DNA of 64,000 nucleotides, taken from positions 1-64,000 of the forward strand of contig NZ_JBHUIY010000003.1 of the NCBI RefSeq assembly GCF_042683125.1, read 5' to 3'. Shown here one piece after another: positions 7,834 to 16,331 of the stretch (the stretch's first letter is position 1; every line of letters starts with the position of its first letter). The position numbers and the translations under genes are program-made. The DNA is from Phaeospirillum tilakii. GTDB taxonomy: Bacteria; Pseudomonadota; Alphaproteobacteria; Rhodospirillales; Magnetospirillaceae. Under the pieces are notes generated by a model, which worked only from the letters and a program-made list of their open reading frames with translations, was not told where the DNA came from and searched no databases.

Positions 7834-9608
7834 GCGTCCCGGCGACGGGGGCCTTTCTCGGCATCGAGCGTTCCCTCACCGGCCGGCGCTGGCAGGCCCG
7901 CCCGGGCGAGGACCGGCTGGCGCTGGCGCTGTCGCAGCGGTTCGGCCTGCCCGAACTGGTCGGCAGGGTGCTGGCCAGCCGGGGCATCGGCCTCGATGCC
8001 GCCGAATCCCACCTCAACCCGACCCTCAAGCAGGCGCTGCCCGACCCGTCGCATCTGCGCGACCTCGATTGCGCCGCCGCCCGGCTCGCCCAGGCGGTCC
8101 AGGCCGGCGAGACCGTCGCCATCTTCGGCGATTACGACGTTGACGGCGCCACCTCGACCGCGCTGCTGACGCTTTATCTCGAGGCGGCCGGGGCGCGGGT
8201 GCTGACCCACATCCCCGACCGCGTCGCCGAGGGCTACGGCCCCAATGCCGCCGCGCTGGCCCGGCTCCAGGCCGCCGGGGCCAAGCTGGTGGTCACCGTC
8301 GATTGCGGCACCACCGCCTTCGCCGCGCTGGAGGCCGCCGCCGCCGCCGGCCAGGAGGTGATCGTGGTCGATCACCACGCCGCCGAGGCCCATCTGCCCC
8401 CGGCGCTGGCGGTGGTCAATCCCAACCGCCTCGACGAGGACAGCCCACACCGCCACCTCGCCGCCGTCGGCGTCGCCTTCCTGCTGGCGGTCGGGCTCAA
8501 CCGGGTCCTGCGCGCGGCCGGCTGGTTCCAGGATCGGCGCGAGCCGGACCTGATGCGCTGGCTCGATCTGGTCGCGCTCGGCACGGTGTGCGACGTGGTG
8601 CCGCTGGTCGGCGTCAACCGCGCTTTGGTCGCCCAGGGGCTGAAGGTGATGGCGAAGCGGGGCAATCCCGGCCTCGCCGCGCTGGCCGACGTCGCCGGGC
8701 TCAAGGAGCGGCCGGATTCGACCCATCTCGGCTTCCTGCTCGGCCCCCGGGTCAATGCCGGCGGCCGGGTCGGCGAGGCCGGACTGGGCGCCCGGCTGAT
8801 GACCACCCCCGACCCCGAGGAGGCGGCGGCGATCGCCCGCCGGCTCGACGATTACAACCGCGACCGCCAGGAAATCGAGGCGGCGGTGCTGGCCGAGGCG
8901 ATCGAACAGGTCGAGAGCCGGGGCGATGACGGCCTGCCGCTGCTGCTGGCCGCCGGCGAGGGCTGGCACCAGGGGGTGATCGGCATCGTCGCCGGCCGGC
9001 TCAAGGAACGCTATGGCCGCCCGACCTGCGTCGTCGCCCTCGATGGCGGCACCGGCAAAGGCTCGGGCCGCTCGGTGATCGGGCTCGATCTCGGCGCGGC
9101 GGTGATCGCCGCCCGGCAGGCCGGGCTGCTGCTGGCCGGCGGCGGCCACGCGATGGCCGCCGGCTTCACCGTCGCCGCCGACCGGGTCGAGGATCTGCGC
9201 CTGTTCCTGGCCGAACGGCTGGAGGCGCAGAAGACCGGCGAGCTGATCCCGCTGCTCGACCTCGACGGCGCGCTCGATGCCGGCGCCGCCTCGGTCGAGC
9301 TGATCGAGACCCTGGCCGCGCTGGGGCCGTTCGGCGCCGGCAACCCCGAGCCGGTGTTCGCCGTCACCGGCGCCCGCATCGCCCGCGCCAGCGTGGTCGG
9401 CTCGGGCCATGTCCGGCTCGACCTGACCGGCGGCGGCGGGCGCCGGCTCAAGGCGATCGCCTTCCGCGCCGCCGATTCCGAGATGGGGATGACCCTGCTG
9501 GCCTCGGCCGGCGCCTCGGTCCACCTCGCCGGCACCCTGCGGGTCGATCGCTGGCAGGGCAACGCCACCCCGCAATTGCTGGTCGAGGACGCGGCGATCG
9601 CCCGCTGA
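7830..9608 (+). CDS. recJ: Single-stranded-DNA-specific exonuclease RecJ
   Basis: 5'-to-3' single-strand DNA exonuclease acting in recombination and mismatch repair. The 592-residue product has the DHH-family motifs: DYDVDGATS (Asp101, Asp103, Asp105) and VVDHH (D181-H183), and further on GGHAMAAGF, which marks the DHHA1 domain, then the OB-fold region. The frame is open upstream to 7539; the start was placed at the ATG overlapping the stop of the GlpX-like gene (ATGA), which gives a normal N-terminus. It is the last gene of the operon and is followed by a full-length copy of the dispersed hairpin repeat. Confidence 0.96.
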   Translation: MSVPATGAFLGIERSLTGRRWQARPGEDRLALALSQRFGLPELVGRVLASRGIGLDAAESHLNPTLKQALPDPSHLRDLDCAAARLAQAVQAGETVAIFGDYDVDGATSTALLTLYLEAAGARVLTHIPDRVAEGYGPNAAALARLQAAGAKLVVTVDCGTTAFAALEAAAAAGQEVIVVDHHAAEAHLPPALAVVNPNRLDEDSPHRHLAAVGVAFLLAVGLNRVLRAAGWFQDRREPDLMRWLDLVALGTVCDVVPLVGVNRALVAQGLKVMAKRGNPGLAALADVAGLKERPDSTHLGFLLGPRVNAGGRVGEAGLGARLMTTPDPEEAAAIARRLDDYNRDRQEIEAAVLAEAIEQVESRGDDGLPLLLAAGEGWHQGVIGIVAGRLKERYGRPTCVVALDGGTGKGSGRSVIGLDLGAAVIAARQAGLLLAGGGHAMAAGFTVAADRVEDLRLFLAERLEAQKTGELIPLLDLDGALDAGAASVELIETLAALGPFGAGNPEPVFAVTGARIARASVVGSGHVRLDLTGGGGRRLKAIAFRAADSEMGMTLLASAGASVHLAGTLRVDRWQGNATPQLLVEDAAIAR

Positions 9609-9620
9609 GCGGCGCTCTTC

Positions 9621-9783
9621 GCGGGCTCCGCCCGCACCCGCCAAGGGCCGAGGGCCCTTGGAACCCTTGCCCTGCCCTTCGCGCGGCCCCCCCCCCGCGC
9701 CCAAGCTGAAAGACCGGTCCGCGCCCGACCATCAATGGGTTCCAAGGGCCTTGCGGCCCTTGGCGGGCGTGGGCGGAGCCCAC
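9621..9783. repeat. Full-length copy of dispersed hairpin repeat (two inverted halves)
   Basis: Outer stems GCGGGC/GCCCGC (9621-9635) and GTGGGC/GCCCAC (9769-9783) enclose two CCAAGGGCC/GGCCCTTGG stems (9641-9661, 9742-9763) in head-to-head arrangement, separated by about 80 bp. The reverse complement matches 50619-50780 along its entire length, including the linker (GATGGTCGGGCGCGG and CTTTCAGCTTGGGCGCGG). It includes a run of 10 C (9687-9696). It lies between the convergent ends of recJ and soxR. Confidence 0.85.
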
Positions 9784-9798
9784 ATCCCCTCGAAAACA

Positions 9799-10257
9799 CT
9801 ATCCGGGTTTGCCGGAGAGACGGCGCGGCCCCGGCCCGGCCTCCCCCAATTCATCATTGGGATTGCGCAGGGGACATTCGTCGAGCGACAGGCAGCCGCA
9901 GCCGATGCAACTGGTGATCTGGTCGCGCAGTTGGGCCAGACGGTCGATCCGCCGGTCCAGCATGTCGCGCCAGGCGCTGGCGAACCGGACCCAGTCGGCG
10001 TCGGTCGGCACCCGGTCGTGCGGCAGATCGACCAGGGCGTCGCGGATGGCCGCGAGGGTGATCCCGGTCAACTGGGCGACGCGGATGATGGCGATGCGGC
10101 GCAGCACCGACCGGTGATAGCGCCGCTGGTTGCCCTCGCTGCGCCAACCCTGGATCAGCCCTTTGGCCTCGTAAAAATGAATGGTCGAAACCGCGACCCC
10201 GCTGCGCCGGGCCACTTCGCCGACGGTCAGGGCGGTTTTGAGGGGGGAAGTCTCCAT
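9799..10257 (-). CDS. soxR: Redox-sensing MerR-family activator SoxR
   Basis: A 152-residue SoxR. The N-terminal MerR helix-turn-helix (TVGEVARRSGVAVSTIHFYE) is followed by a dimerisation helix and the [2Fe-2S] motif C-X2-C-X-C-X5-C at Cys117, Cys120, Cys122 and Cys128. In bacteria without SoxS, SoxR responds directly to redox-active compounds such as phenazines and activates efflux and detoxification genes. It starts 2 bp after the RND permease stop codon, so it would be co-transcribed with the pump and autoregulated from the SoxR-box promoter at 14614-14644. Its position beside a phenazine biosynthesis cluster supports a self-protection role. Confidence 0.96.
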   Translation of the reverse strand: METSPLKTALTVGEVARRSGVAVSTIHFYEAKGLIQGWRSEGNQRRYHRSVLRRIAIIRVAQLTGITLAAIRDALVDLPHDRVPTDADWVRFASAWRDMLDRRIDRLAQLRDQITSCIGCGCLSLDECPLRNPNDELGEAGPGPRRLSGKPG

Positions 10258-10259
10258 GG

Positions 10260-13200
10260 CTAGCCTTCGGCCCCGGTGGCGGTATAGCCGGCAATCCGCC
10301 GCGCCAGCGAAGACGGCGGGGCGGCGGCGCCATCCGGGTCACGGGCCGACAGGCCGGACGGTTCGGGGCGGTGGTCGCGGGCGATGAGGCTGTAGAAGGT
10401 CGGCAGCACGAACAGGGTGAACAGGGTGCCGATCAGCATCCCCATCACCACGACGATGCCGATGGCGAAGCGGCTGGCGGCGCCCGCCCCCCCGGCGAAC
10501 AGCAGCGGCACCAGCCCGGCCACCATCGCCGCCGTGGTCATCAGCACCGGGCGCATCCGCACCTTGGCCGATTTGACGATCGCGGCGCGGCGGTCGAGCC
10601 CCTCGGCATGCTGGATCTGGTTGGCGAAGGCCACCATCAGGATGCCGTGCTTGGAAATCAATCCGATCAAGGTGACCAGTCCGATCTGGGTGTAGATGTT
10701 GAGGGTGGTAAAGCCGAGATAAAGTGGCAGCAACGCGCCGCAAACCGCCAGCGGGACCGTCACCAGGATCACCAGCGGATCGCGAAAGCTCTCGTACTGC
10801 GCCGCCAGCACCAGGAAGATGACGATCAGGGCGAAACCGAACGAGACGGTCAGGCGGGAGCCCTCCTGGACATACTGGCGGCTGTCGCCCAGCCAGTCCA
10901 CGGTGATGCCGGGCCCGCGCGGCACGGCCTCCATCGCCGCCACCGCCTGCCCCATCGTCACGCCGGGACGCAGCACGCCCGAGAGGGTTGCCGCGTTCAT
11001 CTGGTTGAACTGGGGCAGCCGGTTGGCCTGGGGCACGACATCGACCTTGATCAGGGTGGCGAGCGGAATCATCGCCCCCGATTGGGCGTGCAGGTAGAAA
11101 CGCCCCAGCGTCTCGGGGCTCAGCCGGTCCTGCTCGGCCACCTGGGGAATCACGTCATAGGACCGGTCATGGAAATTGAAGCGGTTGACGTAATTCTCCC
11201 CGACCAGGGTCGCCAGGGTATCGGCGATTTCCCGCATGGTGATGCCGAGCATCCCGGCCTTGGCGGCGTCGATCGAAACCCGGGCGGACGGGCTGTCGAA
11301 GGCGAGATCGCTGTCGACGAAGACGAACAGGCCGCTGCGCCAGGCCGCCGCCTTCAGGGCCTCCATGTCCCGATAGAGCAGGTCGAAATCGGCGGCGGAG
11401 CGCAGCACCATCTGGAACGGCAGGCCCCCGCTCGACGCCGGCAGGGCCATCGGCTGGAACGGCGTCACCGCGGCGCCGTGGACGCTGGCGGTCTTGCCGT
11501 ACAGCAGCCTCTGGATGTCGGTGGAACTGCGGGTCCGCTCGCTCCATTCGGTGAGGACCACCCCGCCGAACGCCCGGTTCTGGCCATCGGTCCCATCGAC
11601 GAACCAGCTGCTGGAGAATTCGGGCAGGGCCATGAAGATCCGGTCGATCTCGCGGGTCGCCGCCGAGGTGTAGTCGATGCTGGCATATTGGGGGGCGCGA
11701 ACCGAGGTGAAGACGTAGCCCTGGTCCTCCTGCGGGGCAAGCTCGCGTCTGGCGCCGAGGAACAGCACGACGATCGCCCCCAGCATCGACACGGCCACCA
11801 GCAGCACCACCGGCCGCATCGACAGGGTCCAGTCGAGGATGCGGCCGTAGCCGGAAGCCAGCCGCTCGAAACGGTGCTCGACCGCCTTGGACAGCCGGCC
11901 TTCGGCAACCTTGCGGCTCAGCAATTGCGAACTCATCATCGGCGACAGGGTGAGGGCGATCACCCCCGACACCACCACCGAGCCGGCCAGGGTGAAGGCG
12001 AACTCGCGGAACAGGCTGCCGGTCAGCCCCCCCATCAGGCCGATCGGCGCATAGACGGCGGCCAGGGTGATCGTCATCGCGATCACCGCCCCGACGATTT
12101 CCCGGGCGCCGACCAGTGACGCCTCGACCGGGGTCAGTCCCGCCTCGATATGGCGGTGGATGTTCTCGACCACGACGATGGCGTCATCCACCACCAGCCC
12201 GATCGCCAGCACCATGGCGAGCAGGGTCAGCAGGTTCAGGGAAAAGCCGAACACCAGCATCAGCGCCGCCGAGCCGATCAGCGACAGCGGGATGGTGATC
12301 ACCGGAATCACCACCGCGCGCGGCGAGCCCAGGAACAGGAAGATGACGACGACGACGATCACCACCGCCGCGACCAGGGTTTCCTGGACCTCGTCGATCG
12401 AGGCGTTGACGAAGTGGGCGACATCGAAGGTGCTGGCCACCACCAGCCCCGGCGGCGCCGATTTCTGGATCTGCGGGATCAGCGAGGTGGCCGCCCGGAC
12501 GATTTCGAGCGGGTTGCCGTCCGGCGTCGGCGTCAGGGCGATGAACACCGCCTTGCGCCCCGAGGCGCGGGCGCCGCTGTTGTAGTTCTGGCCGCCCAGT
12601 TCCAGCGTCGCGACGTCGCCCAGCCGGACCAAGCCATCGGCCCCGGTCTTGATCACCATCGTCCGGAACGCCTCGATGTCGGTGATGTCGGTCGAGGCGG
12701 TGATGTTGGTGACGGTGGCGCCGTCCTTTAGCTGGCCGGGGGCGGCCTGGACATTGTTGGCGCGGAGCGCCGCGGCGACATCGCCGGCCGACAGCCCGCG
12801 GGCGGCGAGGCGAACCGGGTCGAGCCAGACCCGCATCGCCAGGGTCTGCCCGCCCACGATCTCGGCCGAGGCGACGCCCCTGACCGAGGTGAACAGCGGC
12901 TGGGCGACCCGGGTGGCAAAATCGGTGATCTGGGGAATGGTCAGGCTGTCGCCGGTGAACGAGATGTACTGCACCGCCGAGGCGCCGTCGGTGACCTTGT
13001 CGATCACCGGGTCGTAGGCCCCCTCGGGCAGGCGGTACTTGACCTGCTGCACCTTGGCCAGGATCTCGGTCATCGCCCGGTCGGCATCGGCGTTGATCAC
13101 CAGCTTGGCCTTGACCTGGCTCCGCCCCATCGTCGAGGTCGAGGTCAGGTACTCGATCCCGCTGGCGGTGGCGATCGACTGGGCGATCGGGGTGGTGACG

Positions 13201-13385
13201 AACCCCTGCATCACGTCCTGGGTCGCGCCGGGAAAGCTGGTGGTGACCGAGATCGTGGCGCTTTGCAGGTTGGGATATTGCCGCACCGGCAGGGAGAACA
13301 GCGCGCTGGCCCCGGCCAGCAGGATGAGCAGGCTGACCACCACCGAGAGGATCGGCCGGCGGATGAACAGGTCGGTGAACCGCAT
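10260..13385 (-). CDS. RND-family efflux permease (inner-membrane pump)
   Basis: A 1041-residue resistance-nodulation-division transporter of normal length. It opens with the classic MRFTDLFIRRPILSVVVSLL first membrane helix; a proton-relay aspartate pair is visible in LVVDDAIVVVENI in the fourth transmembrane region, and the second half repeats the fold, ending with the usual VLPTFYSLI segment. RND permeases take substrates from periplasm or membrane and expel them through a membrane-fusion protein and an outer-membrane channel. The membrane-fusion gene lies 10 bp upstream; no outer-membrane channel gene is in the window. Substrate is inferred to be the phenazine made by the adjacent cluster, by analogy with MexGHI-OpmD. 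Confidence 0.95.
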   Translation of the reverse strand: MRFTDLFIRRPILSVVVSLLILLAGASALFSLPVRQYPNLQSATISVTTSFPGATQDVMQGFVTTPIAQSIATASGIEYLTSTSTMGRSQVKAKLVINADADRAMTEILAKVQQVKYRLPEGAYDPVIDKVTDGASAVQYISFTGDSLTIPQITDFATRVAQPLFTSVRGVASAEIVGGQTLAMRVWLDPVRLAARGLSAGDVAAALRANNVQAAPGQLKDGATVTNITASTDITDIEAFRTMVIKTGADGLVRLGDVATLELGGQNYNSGARASGRKAVFIALTPTPDGNPLEIVRAATSLIPQIQKSAPPGLVVASTFDVAHFVNASIDEVQETLVAAVVIVVVVIFLFLGSPRAVVIPVITIPLSLIGSAALMLVFGFSLNLLTLLAMVLAIGLVVDDAIVVVENIHRHIEAGLTPVEASLVGAREIVGAVIAMTITLAAVYAPIGLMGGLTGSLFREFAFTLAGSVVVSGVIALTLSPMMSSQLLSRKVAEGRLSKAVEHRFERLASGYGRILDWTLSMRPVVLLVAVSMLGAIVVLFLGARRELAPQEDQGYVFTSVRAPQYASIDYTSAATREIDRIFMALPEFSSSWFVDGTDGQNRAFGGVVLTEWSERTRSSTDIQRLLYGKTASVHGAAVTPFQPMALPASSGGLPFQMVLRSAADFDLLYRDMEALKAAAWRSGLFVFVDSDLAFDSPSARVSIDAAKAGMLGITMREIADTLATLVGENYVNRFNFHDRSYDVIPQVAEQDRLSPETLGRFYLHAQSGAMIPLATLIKVDVVPQANRLPQFNQMNAATLSGVLRPGVTMGQAVAAMEAVPRGPGITVDWLGDSRQYVQEGSRLTVSFGFALIVIFLVLAAQYESFRDPLVILVTVPLAVCGALLPLYLGFTTLNIYTQIGLVTLIGLISKHGILMVAFANQIQHAEGLDRRAAIVKSAKVRMRPVLMTTAAMVAGLVPLLFAGGAGAASRFAIGIVVVMGMLIGTLFTLFVLPTFYSLIARDHRPEPSGLSARDPDGAAAPPSSLARRIAGYTATGAEG

Positions 13386-13395
13386 GATGATCCTC

Positions 13396-14508
13396 TCAGG
13401 GCGACGGGCCGGCGGCGACCTTGGCCGGGACGACCCGGACCGGCGCCCCCGGCTGGACGCGCAATTGACCGCTGGTGATGACGCTGTCGCCGGGATTGAG
13501 TCCGGTCTCGACCACGATCCGGTCGCCCAGCCGCGCCCCGGTGGTTACCGGCACCAGCTCGGCCCGGTCCTGGCGGACCACCAGGACGCTGTCGCCCGAG
13601 GCGCTGGTCTGGATCGCGGTGGCCGGCACCACGATCGTCGCCGGCCGCGCCGGCTGGACGATCGCGGCGGTGACGTACAGGCCGGGACGCAGGATCTGGT
13701 CCGGATTGGCCAGCGTCGCCTGGACGCTGACATTGCGGGTATCCGACCCGACCCGGGGCTCGATCGCGTTGATCCGGGCGGGGAACTCCCGTCCCGGATA
13801 GGCATCGGTGCGCACCATGACGGCGCCGCCCAGGCGCAGTCTGGCCAGATCCTGCTGCGGCACGGTGACGTTGACGTAGAGCTGATCGAGCGCGGTCAAG
13901 GTCGCCAGCGGATCGCCGGCATTGACATACTGGCCCAGATTGACCCGGCGGATGCCGATCAGGCCGGCGAAGGGAGCCCGGATCGTCTTTTGCGCGATCC
14001 GGGCATCGATGCCCTGGACCGCGGCAACCGTCTGGGCCAGCTCGGCCTCGTGCTGCTGCAACAGCTGCTTCGGTTCGGCCCCGATCGGCGCGAGGCTGAG
14101 CGAACGTTCATGCTGCAACCGGGCGAACTGGACGCGCGACAGCGCCTCGGCCCGGTCGGCTCGTTCCGGCGCGTCGTAAAGCTGGACCAGCGCCGCCCCG
14201 GCCGCCACCGACGATCCCGCCTCGAAGTGGATCGCCACCACCCGGCCGGCCACCTCCGGGGCAAGCGTCACCTCGCGCACCGCCTGCAACGCCCCGGTGG
14301 CCTCCAGCGATTGCGGCACTGTTTCCGGCGCGACGGTGACGGCCGAGACTTCCACCGGCGGCGGGGCATGGGCGACGGCCCCGGCCGCGCGGCGGGCCTC
14401 CCGCCAGAGGAAGATCCCGGTGAAGATCCCGCCCAGGATCAGAAGGGCGAGGACGAACGGCAGGAGGGAGCGCGCTCGTGCGGGTAGTCGGCGAGAGGTG
14501 TCGTCCAT
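13396..14508 (-). CDS. RND efflux membrane-fusion (periplasmic adaptor) protein
   Basis: A 370-residue HlyD/AcrA-type adaptor: basic N-terminus, one membrane helix (LLPFVLALLILGGIFTGIFL), lipoyl-like beta hairpin (VTLAPEVAGRVVAIHFEAG), alpha-helical hairpin (residues about 100-150), second lipoyl half (TIRAPFAGLIGIRRVNLGQY) and beta-barrel domain. It bridges the permease to an outer-membrane channel. The start MDDTSRR was chosen because GGGGGA precedes it by 6 bp; the frame is open 40 codons further. It is the first gene downstream of the SoxR-box promoter and shares the operon with the permease and soxR. Confidence 0.93.
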   Translation of the reverse strand: MDDTSRRLPARARSLLPFVLALLILGGIFTGIFLWREARRAAGAVAHAPPPVEVSAVTVAPETVPQSLEATGALQAVREVTLAPEVAGRVVAIHFEAGSSVAAGAALVQLYDAPERADRAEALSRVQFARLQHERSLSLAPIGAEPKQLLQQHEAELAQTVAAVQGIDARIAQKTIRAPFAGLIGIRRVNLGQYVNAGDPLATLTALDQLYVNVTVPQQDLARLRLGGAVMVRTDAYPGREFPARINAIEPRVGSDTRNVSVQATLANPDQILRPGLYVTAAIVQPARPATIVVPATAIQTSASGDSVLVVRQDRAELVPVTTGARLGDRIVVETGLNPGDSVITSGQLRVQPGAPVRVVPAKVAAGPSP

Positions 14509-14613
14509 GTCGGTCCCCCATCGGAAAATGGCCGCCGTCCGCCCCGCGAACCGGCCCATCACGACGGGAGGGTCGGCAGGGAACGGGGGGATTGGCCCCA
14601 TGGGCCGACTCCA

Positions 14614-14644
14614 CTCATACAACCTCAATATTAGTTGAGGTCAA
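14614..14644 (-). promoter_or_regulatory. SoxR-activated promoter of the RND pump operon, with SoxR box at 14623-14640
   Basis: Read on the minus strand: -35 TTGACC (14639-14644), 19-bp spacer, -10 TATGAG (14614-14619). The spacer contains the 18-bp near-palindrome written on the plus strand as cctcaatattagttgagg (14623-14640); its arms CCTCAA/TTGAGG are those of the canonical SoxR box CCTCAAG-TTAA-CTTGAGG. The over-long 19-bp spacer is the hallmark of promoters activated by MerR-family distortion. It drives the pump genes and soxR, and lies 120 bp past the end of phzG. Confidence 0.9.
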
Positions 14645-14764
14645 GCTGGATCATGCGTCCGATGGATGGGGGCGGCCGCGGGCCGGGAGGGGGGGAACGG
14701 GCCGGCCCGTCGCCCTTTCCACCCGGCGTCATCCGCGTGGAAAGGGCTCGCGCGGCGGAAGGGA

Positions 14765-15400
14765 TCAGGGCTGGAGGCGGCGGCTGGTCCAGCCGTCGCC
14801 GTCGCGGTCGTAGCGCAGCCGCTCATGCAGCCTTTCGGTGCCGTTGCTCCAGAATTCGAGCGAGGTCAGGGCGATTTCGAACACGGCATAGCCCGCCGGA
14901 CGCGGGAGCGGCCCCTCGACCTGGGCCAGGCGACGCGCCTTCAGCCGCAGGGCCTCGACGTCGAGCAGATCCTCGCTCTGCCGGGCCGCGACCGACATCG
15001 GATGGGCCTCGAAGGGACGGGCCAGCCACAGGGCGTCGGCCTTGTCGTCGGGCAGGCGGCGGGCCCGGCCGGCAAGAACGATCTGCTGGCAGGTCTCCCG
15101 CCAATAGAGCACCCCCGAGCAAACCGGGTTGAGCGCGAGATCGCGGCCCTTCTGGCTGCCGGCATGGGTGGAGAACAGCACCCCGGTGTCGGAAATCTCG
15201 TTGATGACGACGATCCGGCTCGAAGGCTGGTGGCGGTCATCGACCGTCGCCAGGGCCAGCGCCCGCGGCTCGCGCACATACTGCTCGGCTTTGTCCATCC
15301 AGCCGCGCAGCAGCGCGATCGGATCGTCGGGCGGCGCCAGATATTCGGGGAAGGGAAGCTCGATCGTCCCGGTCAGCGTTTCCGATAAATTCACACCCAT
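14765..15400 (-). CDS. phzG: Phenazine biosynthesis FMN oxidase PhzG
   Basis: A 211-residue pyridoxamine-5'-phosphate-oxidase-fold flavoenzyme. The FMN-binding barrel is recognisable in ALATVDDRHQPSSRIVVINE, LFSTHAGSQKGRDLALNP and the C-terminal LTSLEFWSNGTERLHERLRY. Known PhzG proteins oxidise the hexahydrophenazine-dicarboxylate made by PhzA/B towards aromatic phenazine carboxylates. The start at MGVNLSE has AGGAG 7 bp upstream; the frame is open 28 codons further. It is the last gene of the phz set and lies 94 bp after phzF. Alone it could be read as a PdxH paralogue; neighbours phzD/E/F and AB make PhzG the better call. Confidence 0.92.
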   Translation of the reverse strand: MGVNLSETLTGTIELPFPEYLAPPDDPIALLRGWMDKAEQYVREPRALALATVDDRHQPSSRIVVINEISDTGVLFSTHAGSQKGRDLALNPVCSGVLYWRETCQQIVLAGRARRLPDDKADALWLARPFEAHPMSVAARQSEDLLDVEALRLKARRLAQVEGPLPRPAGYAVFEIALTSLEFWSNGTERLHERLRYDRDGDGWTSRRLQP

Positions 15401-15494
15401 GGCGAATCTCCTGCTGCGGCAGTGATGAGAGCGGATCTGGTCCTGATCGAAGGGGGCTGAAGCCTGACGCCGCTCCAAAATCAAGGGACGCGCC

Positions 15495-16331
15495 TTAAAC
15501 GAAGGCGGTGCATTCGGCGAACAGGGCGCCGTGGCCGGACACCTCGACCTCGGTCACCCGGTCGCCCTCGTAGCCGATGCGGGCGAGCATCAGCGAGGGG
15601 CGGCCGATCTCGACGCCCTGCCGGATCTCGATCTCCTCGCCGAACGGCGCCAGACCGTGGCGGGCGAAATGGATCGCGAGCGGGCCGGCGGCCGAGCCGG
15701 TGGCGGCGTCCTCGACCACGCCATAGGCCGGCGAGAACATCCGGTTGCGCCAGGACCGCCCGGCTCCGGCATAGCAATTGACCGCCATGTCGGGAAAATC
15801 GGACAAGGCGCGGTGATCGGGGCGGAGGGCGGAAAGCGCCGCGACGCTCTCCAGCCCGACCAGCACATGGCGGGGGCCGTTATGGTAGATTTCGACCGGC
15901 AGGGTCGAGGCCGCGATCCCCAGCGCGGCCAGGAGGTCCGGGGTCCGGTCGAACAAGGCCCAGGTCGGGATCGGCTGGCGCATGCTGCACGCCACCACCC
16001 GGCCCTCCTGGCGGCGAAGCTGGAACGGCACCGTTCCCATCCTGGTTTCGAGGCGCAGCTCGGCCTGCTCGGTCCGGGAACCGAGGGCGATCGCGGTGCC
16101 GAGCAGCGGATGCCCGGCGAACGGCAGCTCGTTGACCGGGGTGAAGATGCGGATCCGCCAATCGCCGCCGGCCTGCGGCCGGAGAACGAAGGTGGTTTCC
16201 GACAGGTTCAGCTCACGGGCGATCGCCTGCATGCTTTCGGACGAAAGGTCATCGCTGTCGAAAAACACCGCCACCGGGTTGCCCCGCAGCGGCTCGGCGG
16301 AAAAGGCATCAATCAGTGTATATTTGTGCAT
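15495..16331 (-). CDS. phzF: trans-2,3-dihydro-3-hydroxyanthranilate isomerase PhzF
   Basis: A 278-residue PhzF-fold isomerase. It isomerises DHHA to the ketone that PhzA/B condense into the phenazine tricycle. The residues known to matter in Pseudomonas fluorescens PhzF are present at the same numbers: Glu45 (LNLSET), His74 (PFAGHP) and Asp208 (VEDAATGSAAGP), so it should be active. Its first 23 bp overlap the end of phzE, which implies translational coupling. It is followed by phzG. Many PhzF-like proteins are not phenazine enzymes, but here phzE and phzD lie directly upstream. Confidence 0.95.
   Translation of the reverse strand: MHKYTLIDAFSAEPLRGNPVAVFFDSDDLSSESMQAIARELNLSETTFVLRPQAGGDWRIRIFTPVNELPFAGHPLLGTAIALGSRTEQAELRLETRMGTVPFQLRRQEGRVVACSMRQPIPTWALFDRTPDLLAALGIAASTLPVEIYHNGPRHVLVGLESVAALSALRPDHRALSDFPDMAVNCYAGAGRSWRNRMFSPAYGVVEDAATGSAAGPLAIHFARHGLAPFGEEIEIRQGVEIGRPSLMLARIGYEGDRVTEVEVSGHGALFAECTAFV

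Noticed and set aside
9687..9696. Run of ten C as a phase-variation tract
   Set aside because: It is intergenic, inside a repeat element, and the matching position in the other full copy is not a homopolymer; it cannot switch a reading frame, though its length may be a sequencing uncertainty.
14765..15400. Assignment as the housekeeping pyridoxamine phosphate oxidase PdxH
   Set aside because: The fold is shared, but the gene directly follows phzF in a phz operon, so PhzG is the better explanation.
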